Assembly (NCBI GenBank): GCA_963682025.1
Contig: OY821518.1
Coordinates: 142,204,529-142,268,528 of the forward strand
Source of the DNA: Cordilura impudica
Taxonomy: Eukaryota; Arthropoda; Insecta; Diptera; Scathophagidae
Direction: 5' to 3'
DNA: 64,000 nucleotides
A model generated the notes under the pieces. The model saw nothing but the letters and a program-made list of their open reading frames with translations, was not told the origin of the DNA and made no database searches. Made by a program: the position numbers and the translations under genes. Positions 1-9,460 of the stretch are shown here, piece after piece. Each line of letters opens with the position of its first letter. The first letter of the stretch is position 1.

Positions 1-440
1 ATAAAAATGAGGTGAATTGTGGACGGTCAAAAAAATAGTAGTGCGGTGTACACGAATCACAAATATATTATAAAGCTTTTATGATTTATTCAGTTGACGA
101 GATTTTCACATATTTCCAGCAGGATTGTGTTCCAAGATCCTGGCACTGTTTCCCAAAGTAGTTAATTATTAGTGGGTTTATAAATAGCAATTGCCAGCTT
201 CACTTCGACCACAAATTCTCAGTCGGATTTATGTCTGGTGATTGCGCTGGCCAATCTAGGACATTAGTTTGTTACCTTGAAACCATTGCTTTGCGACCTT
301 GCTTGACCCATATCAATTGCACTTCTTAGTTAGCATATGGGAGCATGATTTCCCGAAGGAATTTAACTTATTCGTCTTGATCCCAAATCAGTCCGATTCT
401 TAATAATCCCGCGGTTTTGTCTCCCGAAAAATCCTGTTCT
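1..440 (-). pseudogene. Tc1-like transposase C-terminal relic
   Basis: Read on the minus strand, positions about 263-215 encode VLDWPAQSPDINPTENLW, the motif around the last catalytic acidic residue of Tc1 transposases (canonical WPAQSPDLNPIENLW). Weaker similarity continues on both sides: a MLPY-type segment upstream and an LGTQSCWKYV-like tail downstream. Frames are interrupted by stops and shifts, so this is a decayed copy. The window starts inside or at the end of the element, so its terminal repeat cannot be judged. The family call is firm; the boundaries are not. Confidence 0.75.
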
Positions 441-599
441 AAACAGACGGAGAAATCAAAAATAAGGGAGAGAGAATCAACATTTTTCGAATTTCGGTTT
501 GTTTTGGATGTTAAATGCAAATAAATAAAAAACGGGAAAAACTTCCAGGGAGGGGAACAATTTCTGCGGAATTCTTATTTAGAATAGGGCTGAATATCT

Positions 600-780
600 T
601 TGATCCAATTGTTTTGTTCTCAAGATCAATTTATATTGTGTGTTGTAAAATACAAGTTGATAAAATACATAAGTACTTATAAGACTAATAATTATTAGTA
701 CCAAGTACATCTAATAGGGTTGCCATAAGTCAATTTATAACATATAAACACTTATGTTATAAACAATTATCCAATATTAA
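600..780. repeat. Dispersed repeat A, copy 1
   Basis: The stretch with ttgttctcaagatcaa, an ataagtacttataagactaa core and tagggttgcc recurs at about 6312-6691, where the same blocks occur in the same order (ttctcaagatcaag, then acataagtacttatt and gatagggttgccaaaag). Copy 2 is interrupted by the DNA transposon at 6692-9229. No coding capacity was seen. It is probably a non-autonomous transposon remnant of unknown class. Confidence 0.6.
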
Positions 781-860
781 ATAGAATAAGAAATATAAAG
801 TATACAATTTCAAATACTAACAAAACGATTTTTTAAATTTAGTCTCTTAGGTGGAATTAT

Positions 861-1156
861 TTATCTTCCGTATTTCGATGTATACAATTCTTTGTAGCTC
901 CTATTTGTAGTAATTTCATCATCGTTTCCATTTTCATTATTACTTATATTAACATTTTCATTAGTATTATTCATATTAACATTTCCATTATTCATTATTA
1001 CATTATTGTTAGAATTTCCATCTTTAAAATCGAAAAAAAAAAAAAATATTTTCATTACCAAAATTTATATTAGTGTTAATCTTCTGAGCGACTAGTTTCA
1101 TTATATATTGCTTATATCGCCAATAAATAACTCCATGTTCATCCTTTAACAAAAAC
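861..1156. other. AT-rich spacer with Asn-codon-rich low complexity
   Basis: A low-complexity stretch, which on the minus strand reads as Asn-rich and follows a poly-A/T run, lies between repeat A and the transposon starting near 1157. No domain or splice structure supports a gene here. Confidence 0.4.
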
Positions 1157-1486
1157 GACAAGGTTCTAAGTGAATAGAGTATAGTTCGTTGCAAATTGAA
1201 GTTCAATATTTAAAATGCTATAACTTTTTTATTTCTGGTACAAAATAATTGAACTTTTATGCAGGGCATTATATTTTCTTTATTTATAAGATGCTTGATT
1301 AAAAAATTAGATTTTGATCAGGTCCTCCGAGTTGCAGCAGTTAAGGTTTTGCAGTTAGAACTTTGGCCTTCTAAAATAGCAATATATATTCAATTATCTG
1401 GTTCTAAGGTATGTTAAAAATTGCAAAAAAAAAACCATAACTTCTTGGTATAATAAGAAAATAGTTTTTCTTAAATCTTTTTGTAC

Positions 1487-3402
1487 TTATATTATATTAA
1501 AAGTGGCCTTATAAAAATCCGAGTCTTGGGGCGCCATAAATTTTAGCATTAGCTTAAAATCTTTTATTTTTTCTGCAGATAATACTGGTTTTATTGTCAC
1601 AACTTTTGACCTGCTGGTTATAAAAACTGAAGTATTATTGTCCTTTACCTTTAGATTTGCGGTGAGCACGTTCGGAAAGCCTTATATTTACGGTTAGCAA
1701 GGCTGTTTCTCGATGATAAAGCTTGTACTGAATTTCAGGTAAACTTTGTGTAAATCTTAATGTGCTTACTTTTGAAAATGGTACCTCCTTGTAATTAAAA
1801 AACTTGGAAGCTGTGCTATTGTCCCTGAAATCTGTGGCTTGCATTTGAATAATTTTGTAAGGTTGTTTTCTGTTTACCAGTTTTAATAAACGGATTAATC
1901 CAACAGGTGAATATATTTCTGTGCTGCGCATTGCTTTCTCGATACACGAATGCACATGATCTATTTCCTGGATACAGGAATGTCCCGGTACTGAGAACTT
2001 CATAAAAATTTGATCCATATCCTTATGGTCTTGCATAAACTCCATCAAACATTTAGACATGTGAGAATTCCTGTTTTGAGGCACACATGAGTCACTCCAC
2101 AGTGTAAGCTCTGTCAAAACGTTTTCGTCAACCACACAGTCTAGTATCTTACGCAATGCGCTAGCAATATCATTTCCAGCTCTACCAGATAAGGATTCAT
2201 TCCATAAAGCACAATATACTTGATTAGTAAGTGAGAGTTTAGCTGTTAGATTATAAATATTTAGCTTACGTCTATAAAAAAACGAACTTATTTCTGCTCT
2301 GGGACAGTTAATGACATTTTGCAAATCAAAGCTTAATATCGGAATATTACCTTTTTTATCTGCATCTCTTTCTTTCCGCATTGAATCTTTATTGGCAATA
2401 TGCATATCGTATTCACTCATTTGACTTTCAGCTATAGCCAAATTGTGTTTTTTATTCTGTGTTAAACACCCAACGGTATGTTGATTGTTTTGCGGGTTGT
2501 ATGTCATTCTCTTTACACAAATCTGTATACAAACTATACATTTTAGAAACATTGAGGAATGAGTCCAAATACTTTTTCTGTGTATCTTGTCTACAATAAT
2601 GGGATTCCACGGCCGGAAATAAACTTATGTGATCGATAATCCCTTTTTTATATCACCACTTAGCAAACGGCTGCTCCCGCTCGACTTTCCTCTGCCGTCT
2701 GGCTTAGCTGAATTAGCGGCCGTCTTCTGATGATGAGCATTGTATATCATTTTTTGTGATACGTCTAATGTTTTAAAAAAAAACTGTTTGCAAACTCTAG
2801 TTTTTTCGTTTTTGATTGTTAGGAAATATTTAAATGAAAAGTCTTCTTGATGGCCCTGCTTCATCTTTCTTTATTTTTCTGGCACAAATAACTTGCTCTG
2901 ATTGCTGAAGAATGAATTGTTTCTTTTCGTTTTGTGCAAGACTATAGAACAACTTTAATATAACACATCTTTCGTTTCTTGTAATCATTGTGTTACATTT
3001 ATGAGGACACTTTGAACAGCCAGGAACTTCTGTCACTTTTTTTTGCGGAAACCATTTTTCCTCTACGACTAACGTAAGCTTTTCCACTTTGATGAAGAGT
3101 TTTTCTTTCATTAACTTTCCATTTAAGCTGGTTTCGAACCTGCTTTCTTGCATTTTTTTTTGGGTTTTCATTTTGATTTTCTTCTTCTACTGTTATTATG
3201 TTTTCCACCGCAATATTTTCATTTTCTGACTCATTTTCAACCGATTCATTTTCCTCGGAAGCCGGTGAAGGACAAAAAAGTGGATCGGCAATAGAGTCTT
3301 CAGAAAAATCCGATTCCTCTGGATTGTTATAAGAATAGATGTGATGTGTATATAACTTTTACTTACCATTGTTTCCACAACTAATTTGTAGATGTTGACC
3401 AT
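1487..3402 (-). pseudogene. E1 transposase, frameshifted
   Basis: Minus-strand pieces in three frames form one ancestral protein. The N-terminal block (3208-2999) has RKQVRNQLKWKVNERK and SGKAYVSRRGK. A Cys-rich block follows (about 3050-2950, GCSKCPHKCN). Then comes a region with KYFLTIKNEKTRVCKQFFF ending in PDGRGKSSG (2864-2625). The main 305-codon frame (2552-1635) carries LSFDLQNVINCP, LWSDSCVPQNRN and VPGHSCIQEIDHVH. A C-terminal piece (1669-1487) has LSAEKIKDFKLMLKF and ends near DFYK. The order matches the E2 transposase. The acidic residues in FDLQ and WSDSC are candidate catalytic positions. At least two shifts (near 3050-3170 and 1650) inactivate it. Confidence 0.7.
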
Positions 3403-3584
3403 CAGTGTTGGTACCAGTACTCATAATTTGGTTATAATTTTTATAAAACAAACGAATTGCACAATATACGGTTTTATTCAATCAACAATCACGATGAAAC
3501 TAAAATTTAAAGCACGTGGTTCTAACTGTTGTTATAAAAACACGCAGTCGCGCAAGAGGAGAGCAAAACAAATTCCGTTATTAC

Positions 3585-3801
3585 AAGGTTCTATCAAACA
3601 AATTTGTGTCATTTTAATGTGACAAGGTTCCAAATGTAAAACATAGAACCTTGTTCGGTCTATGATTACAAAAATTTGGTACGATAGAACTTTGTTATTT
3701 TTAAAATACTGCCTAAAATACACTTAAACAGCTCAGATTGAGTTTCATTCGATACTCTAGACGATGTCAATTTTGAAAAAAAAAGCGAGTTAGAACCTTG
3801 T
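3585..3801. repeat. Cluster of AAGGTTCYA subterminal motifs of E1
   Basis: Copies at 3585-3593 and 3624-3632 are direct; those at 3644-3652, 3685-3693 and 3791-3799 are inverted. Matching copies lie at the other end of E1 (1160-1168 direct, 1356-1364 inverted). They resemble arrays of subterminal transposase-binding repeats. Confidence 0.5.
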
Positions 3802-3879
3802 CATTCTAAGGTCGCGATAGGACGTAGGATATTTTCTACAATAAATTTTTTCACCTACTGAAACAGTTTCTAGATTAAC

Positions 3880-4720
3880 TGAAGTTCTGTTGTAATATTG
3901 AGCTGAGTTTGCTTGTTGTCCCTTGAATTAGTCTCTTAGTTTTAGATCCTTTGAGACGTATGGTAACTTGGCGCGACAATTTTCTACTCATCAGTAATTC
4001 TGAATGACTTGGGATGTTATGTCGTACGATGCTGTAAAAATGCTATATATAGATCAGTACCAGAATCTTTGCACTTATCCAATATGTTCTTAATTTTCTG
4101 AATGGATATTTCTGCAAGGCCATTAGGTCGAGCCAAATAAGGGCTTGAATTTGTATAATCAATACTCCAATCAATACAAAGTTGTTTGAATTTGTCCGAA
4201 TTAAAAGGTGGTCTTGTAAAGATAGATTTGAATTTTGTTATCACTTGTTACGAAGTATAACCAGAAGTTATAAGCTCAACTTCAAAATATTTTGAATAAT
4301 AATCAACGACAACTAAATACAAATTGTTGTCAAATTCAAACAAATCTGAACCGACTTTGTACCAAGGTATATTAAAAATTTCATGTTTCTCATGATCCTC
4401 TTTAGGACTAGCATTCCTATATTTCAAGCAAATATCACAATTGGACTCCATATTATAAATATCCGTATTAATATAAGGCCAATAAATTGAATCTCTTACC
4501 ATACTTTGACAGCCTTGAGTACCCATACGGCCTTCATGTACGTACATATCTTAGCATCTTCGACCTTAAAGATTTCGGTGTTTAAATTCGTTTATTCTTG
4601 AACATAATGCCATTAATCTGATATATTTCATCCTTTATAGAATAAAATTGTTGTACTTCTGTATCTACCTTTTTCGTACAATCCGGCCAACATTTGCTTA
4701 CGTATTCTATCATTTTCTAC
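3880..4720 (-). pseudogene. Ty3/gypsy-type integrase fragment
   Basis: On the minus strand a pol fragment runs from a pre-integrase stretch (SIKDEIYQINGIMFKNKR, near 4640-4580) through the zinc-binding domain (HEGRMGTQG and CDICLKYRN, 4547-4400) into the catalytic core (KVGSDLFEFDNNLYLVVVDY, about 4375-4290; SPYLARPNGLAE, about 4150-4110) and a degenerate SELLMSRKL-type segment near 3990. The LYLVVVDY and NGLAE-type motifs place it with gypsy-like retrotransposon integrases. Frames change near 4560, 4246 and 4020. There is no RT domain next to it, so this is an old fragment on the same strand as the gag-like piece at 5154-5465. Confidence 0.8.
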
Positions 4721-5153
4721 CGCATTACATTGCAAGTCTATATCATTGTCGAAATCGGACAGGACTCCTTAAGCGGCGTCCTGTCCTGTCTTCAGCTATT
4801 ATTTCGGCACAAATGTTTTATACAAATTTTCTGTTATTCTGCTTCCTTCCGTACATTTTACTAAAACACATTATAGCTTAGTGGTTTAATTTTCAACACA
4901 CATTGCACTTTGCTCCTTCTCCGGGACACTTGTAATTATGTCTTTGTTAACACTCCAATGATGATTGTTGAGGATATTGTTGTTGTTGCCCTTGTTGTTT
5001 TGGTTGAATGTGTTGTTGTTGAGAATTATTTCTCTTTTTAAAACGTAGCTACACTTCTACTTCTTAATTTTGTCCGCCATTTTGAATAGCAGCAACATTA
5101 GCTTTTATTATCTTTGTTTTTAGAAACTTTCTAGTGCCTTTTGCCAGGATATG
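4721..5153. other. Degenerate retrotransposon-like DNA
   Basis: No domain is recognisable here. The stretch lies between the integrase and gag-like fragments and is probably deleted and decayed internal sequence of the same retrotransposon. A ttgttgttgttg-type low-complexity run lies at about 4970-5030. Confidence 0.35.
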
Positions 5154-5465
5154 TTACCTTCGCTTAACAGACGCTCCTTTATATTTTTTGATTTTTCCGA
5201 TAGACCACATGTAAAGATGTCTTTCAGTAAGCTTTCCCTTAAAGTTCCAAAATCCCAGGAAATGCTTACGTTTTCCTAAAAAGTTGCATATTGCTTTCTG
5301 GCATCGCGTAAAAAACGCTTGTCTCTCCATTGCTAGGCTGACTTTAGACACAAAATGCAACTTAACCCGTTTAAACAGGTCGTCAAACTTCACTTCGTCA
5401 ACATCCTGATTGAACGAATTAAAATCTCTAACGTGGCTGGACCTTTCTTTTATCTGGCTGCGCAT
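5154..5465 (-). pseudogene. Possible gypsy-type gag fragment
   Basis: A 103-codon minus-strand frame contains KLHFVSKVSLAMERQAFFTR. The ERQAFFTR part resembles the ER-x-FFTR-x-Q motif of gypsy-group Gag proteins, but the reading then departs from the family, suggesting a frameshift after that motif. It is on the same strand as the integrase at 3880-4720 and upstream of it in transcriptional order, as expected for one gag-pol element with a large deletion. The match is short. Confidence 0.35.
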
Positions 5466-5817
5466 CTAAACCAGAGGCCAATAAAAATATTTTAATGTGA
5501 TATTAAGCTTCCTAATATCACAATAAGTAATTACAATCACTGGTCGTTAGGAACATATTAAAAATATTTTAAACTGCTTACTCCATGTTATCTACTAACG
5601 CAGTATTGGACGCATTTATATTAAATGACGTCATTAAGGTTGACAACGAAGCAATATCTCCTTTGACTCTACCACATTTTTTATATGCTGTTTAACTTTT
5701 TATGTTGAAAAATATTTATTTTCTTTAAAAATTTTTTTTTTTTAATAATCTAACCCATAAAAACAAAGTTTTTATTAAAACTCTTTCTTTCCTTATGCAT
5801 ATGAGTTTTGAATCGCT

Positions 5818-6245
5818 ATGTGACTGTGCGTGACTATTTTAAAATTAATCTTTGGTCACAACAAGTCTATGGGCCAAGTTTCAGATTGATTGGATTGGGG
5901 GAAATGGGGTTTAAATCACTCCGTGACTGTGCGTGACTATGTCGAAGTTAATCTTTCTTTACAGCAAGTATATCGACCAAGTTTTAGATTGATTGGATGA
6001 GGGGAAATCCGTATTAAATCTCTCCGTGACCATGCGTGACTGTGCGTGACTAAGTCAAAGTTAATCTTTTCTTTACAGCAAGTGTATGGACAAAGTTTCA
6101 GATCGATCGGATGAGTGGAAATGACATTTAGATCACTCCGTGACGGTGTGTGACTGTGCGTGTACCCCAAAATTAATCTGTAGTCACAACAAGACTATGG
6201 GCGAAGTTTCAGATCAATTGGATAAGGGGGAATGGGGTTGCCCCA
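5818..6245. repeat. Four-copy tandem repeat, about 103-114 bp unit
   Basis: The unit contains gtgactgtgcgtgacta followed by aagttaatctttctttacagcaagt, then agtttcagattgattggat. Copies of the first block start at about 5820, 5923, 6036 and 6150. Copies differ by substitutions and small indels, so this is an old array. Apparent reading frames across it are periodic artefacts. Confidence 0.8.
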
Positions 6246-6311
6246 GGACAGAGAGTAGGAGTTAAAAGACATAGAGTTTAAAAAACTTATCCTACTTCTG
6301 ACACCATGTTG

Positions 6312-6691
6312 TGTTCTCAAGATCAAGTTTTAAGTCCTAGTTAGCCACACGTTGTTAAAATGTATCCGTACCGTAAATGTAACGATGACATTTAGTGCAA
6401 TTATAAAACGTAAAAAACGAACCAGCATGTTGCTGTGTAAAATTTACCAAACTTTATCAGCTTTTAACAAATTTCACGTACAAACGTAGAAAAAATCTAT
6501 TTTCAACAGATTGGGTCGTTCCGGTTACGTGACAGTTGAGTTCGGTAACTGCTCTTAATGCTTTTCATGTAACAGAAAAAAACAGCTGACACGTTTGGTT
6601 ACGGTTACATAAGTACTTATTAAGACTAATAACTATTAGTACCGAGTACTTCTGATAGGGTTGCCAAAAGTCAATTTGTAACATATACAAC
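6312..6691. repeat. Dispersed repeat A, copy 2 (left part)
   Basis: Shares its blocks with 600-780. Its continuation appears on the other side of the E2 insertion, at 9226-9300 (acaacattaatgttataataac). Confidence 0.5.
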
Positions 6692-7061
6692 ATATCGTTG
6701 GCTTAATATGGAAAAGGCCTATCTAATTTTTTTTCGAAATCGAGTTTTTGCCATTTTCTGGTAAAACGCACTCAAACACATCTCCCTTAAAAAATCCAGT
6801 GATCTATGATTGCGAATTACGGATTTATAGCGATTTAAAAAAAAGGCCTAACTAATTTAATTTTTGTTTAAAGAAAAAAAAAGGCCTAACTTATTTGAAA
6901 TTTAAATTAAATACATTTTAATGCAACCAATAATTTTTCTCTTTCTCTGAAAATAATTTCTTTGACATTTAAATGTCATCTTTTCTTTTTTTAAATTCCT
7001 TTCTATTGCGAAATTAAATAGTTTAATTCATTTTACATTTTTGTGTCAAAGTTCCAATAAC

Positions 7062-8882
7062 ATGAATTGTGAAAGCGAAAATTCTGAATCAGATGATGTT
7101 CCCATGAGGAATAAGATTGCGAATAAATCTGAATGGAAACAGAACATAAATAGAAAGAAAAGAATGGAAGGTGAACAATATCTGGGTATGTCGAAAAAAG
7201 TATTTTCCCAAAAGCCTTCTAAGCAACTTGGAGAGTCATGTTCATCACAATTCTGTAAAAGAAGTGCTTTAAGAAATTGTTCAACATTTCACCAATCTAC
7301 CCGAAAGGAAATTTTTAGTCTGTTTTGGAAGATGTCATGGCAGCAAAAGCGTCTGTATGTTTCAGGTCTTACAAGCATTTCTGAGAAAAAAAAATCCTCA
7401 GAAAACTCGAGACGGACTCAGACAATACAATATTATTTAAGACACAATTCAAGCCGTTTACAAGTGTGCCGAAAAATGTTTCACTCAACGCTAGGGCTAA
7501 AGGCAAAAATGGTTCGTAATTGGATTACTGGTGGCGGTAGCCACGGTACACAAGATAGTCCCGATAAATCTTTAAGTTTATGCAAGTCTAGTAGACAATT
7601 AACACCACAAGGTAAGCACAACAAAAAACGGCGCGCCTTCCTCGAAAAATGGCTTGCAGAACTTCCAAAAATGGACTCTCATTATTGTCGAAAAGATAGC
7701 AAAAAGTTATATTCCGAATCGGATTTTTCCACGAACCAGGAGATTTATAAACTTTATGTCGAGGATTGTGAATCCAAAAAAAAAATGATGACTTAAAATT
7801 ATCATATCCAATTTTCGCTGAAATTATGAAGCAATCAAATTATTCGATTTATAGGCCTAAAAAAGATCAATGCAATTTATGCGTTTCACATAAAGCTAAA
7901 AATGTGTCGGATGAAGACTACGAAGAACATAGAAAAGAAATAGAAAAAATGCGTGAAGAAAAAAAGAATGACATAGAAAATGCTAAAGCCGGGCTATGTG
8001 CAGTATTTTGTATGGATGTTCAGGCAGTAAAATTAGTTCCTCAATTAAACGCGAGTGCTGCATATTACAAAATGAAACTACAACTACATAATTTTACAAT
8101 CTATAATATTGTAACGCACGAATCAGATAATTATGTTTGGGATGAAACAGATGGAAATTTGGTATCTTCTGTTTTTGCAACTTGTATTATTAAGCACTTA
8201 AAAAAGTTTCATGACCAATCTCCTGACATTCATCACATTATAATTTACTCGGACGGCTGCTTTTACCAAAATCGTAATACTGTTTTATCTAACGCCCTGT
8301 TAACTTATTCAAAGGAAACCAAAACAACAATTGAGCAAAAGTATTTAATAAGTGGCCATACGCAAATGGAATGTGACGCAACAAATAAACTTGCCTTCTC
8401 AATTTGTGCAACTCATACAGGAAGCACGAAAACTTCCTACACCTCTAAAAGCACATCATTTGCAATATGACTATTTCCTAAATTTTGAAAGTATTTCTAA
8501 GAAATACTCGTCCATTTGTCCAGGTATAAATACTGCGCACTTAAGAAACTCTTTATAACATATTATATCTATAATATATCTATAAATATCCAAACCTTTA
8601 TTTTAAATTTTAGGCAGAAAAATTGGCAATCCAACAGTAAACATGCTTCGAGCCTTAGGATATGATTCGTCAGGATTAATTTATTTCAAAACAAATATAA
8701 CGGACGAATATGAGTTACTTCCACATAGATCGAATTCTGTTATAGAAACCATGTCCCCTGAGTGTCTTTTTAAAGAGAAAATAGCAATATCAAAACAAAA
8801 GTGGGACCACTTGCAATATCTAAAACAATTTCTGCCAGCAGATTGCCATAATTTTTATGATAATTTACCTTGTAAAATCTAA
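7062..8882 (+). pseudogene. E2 transposase, one intron and two frameshifts
   Basis: The best start is ATG 7062 (MNCESENSESDD). The N-terminal half has a Lys/Arg-rich block, a Cys-rich stretch (CSSQFCKRSALRNCS), MSWQQKRLYVSGL, and VCRKMFHSTLGLK with FLEKWLAELPKMDSHYCRK. A 1-base indel in an A-run near 7778-7786 moves the frame. The second part (to 8470) has RPKKDQCNLCVSHKAKN, FCMDVQAVKLVPQLNASA, IIYSDGCFYQNRN and SGHTQMECDATN, the likely catalytic core with acidic residues in MDVQ and YSDG. A second shift near 8430 leads to HHLQYDYFLNFES. A GT-AG intron (8524-8613) then joins in phase to GNPTVNMLRALGY and a C-terminal EKIAISKQKWDHLQYL-type motif ending at 8882. The same order of motifs occurs in E1. 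It is full-length but inactive. Confidence 0.75.
8524..8613 (+). other. 90-bp GT-AG intron in E2 transposase
   Basis: The frame reads SSICPG up to 8523, then a gtataa donor, and ends in ttttaaattttag at 8613. Joining 8523 to 8614 restores a Gly codon and the family motif PG-x-K-x-G-x-P. Confidence 0.7.
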
Positions 8883-9460
8883 TTTTTTCATTTGTCTATA
8901 ATCTGCATTTAACTTTGAATTGCTTTTTACTACTTAAAACATGAATTATTACATTAGTTTAAATTATCTTTATCTTATTGAAAAAGGTCTAACTTAAAAA
9001 TTTTTTTCAATAAATTTAATAACAAAAAGGCCTATTTATCATAACTTCCTGAAAAGTATGAAAAATAAAAAAACAAAATAGGCATTGAATTTGTTGTCTG
9101 TTTTTAATAAAAATTGCATTAAAAAAATTTGTGTATCCATTTTTTTTTTAGGTTTTATTAAGTTTTTTCCTTCTCCTGTAAAGTAAGAAAAAGTTGAGAT
9201 AGGCCTTTTCCATATTAAGCCAACGATATACAACATTAATGTTATAATAACATAACACCAATAAATTGAACCCACTCCATAAAACGAAAAACCCGCCCAA
9301 ATCATAATATTGGATCCTCTATATTTGGATTCAAAAAATTTTGGATCACTAAATGTGTCTCCACTTTGGTCACTCCAAATGTTCTTTCTCGAATTTAAGT
9401 TTCGACTACATGTTTTTTGTTAGAAGCGGTACTTTCCTATGACTATTTTTTTTTAGATTA

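Larger units (their letters stand above)
1157..3801 (-). mobile_element. DNA transposon E1 (same superfamily as E2, possibly Sola-like), degenerate
   Basis: The inverted motif GACAAGGTTCTAA occurs at 1157-1169 (plus) and at about 3789-3801 (as its reverse complement). It brackets a minus-strand transposase relic with the same domain order as the element at 6692-9229. Further copies of the core AAGGTTCYA lie inside the right end (3585, 3624, 3644, 3685). Exact termini and a target duplication could not be fixed. The superfamily name is inference: I recognise the protein family from arthropod and cnidarian genomes but cannot verify the Sola label. Confidence 0.6.
6692..9229 (+). mobile_element. 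DNA transposon E2 with terminal inverted repeats (possibly Sola-like)
   Basis: The left end reads ATATCGTTGGCTTAATATGG followed by AAAAGGCCTATCT; the right end at 9229 is its inverse (GATAGGCCTTTTCC, then ATATTAAGCCAACGATAT). The flanks give either an ATAT duplication (TIR starting CGTTGG) or ACAAC/ATATACAAC, because the end and the target are both AT-palindromic. Internal copies of AAAAGGCCTA lie near both ends (6841, 6879, 8982 with one change, 9025). The element carries one plus-strand transposase gene and is inserted into a copy of repeat A. Confidence 0.8.

Noticed and set aside
861..1061. Asn-rich 66-codon frame on the minus strand
   Set aside because: It starts at a poly-Phe run from a homopolymer and is low complexity; no domain, splice or neighbour support.
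5937..6170. His/Cys-containing frame (THSHTPSRSDL repeats) resembling a zinc-finger
   Set aside because: It lies exactly over the tandem DNA repeat and its period is the DNA period.
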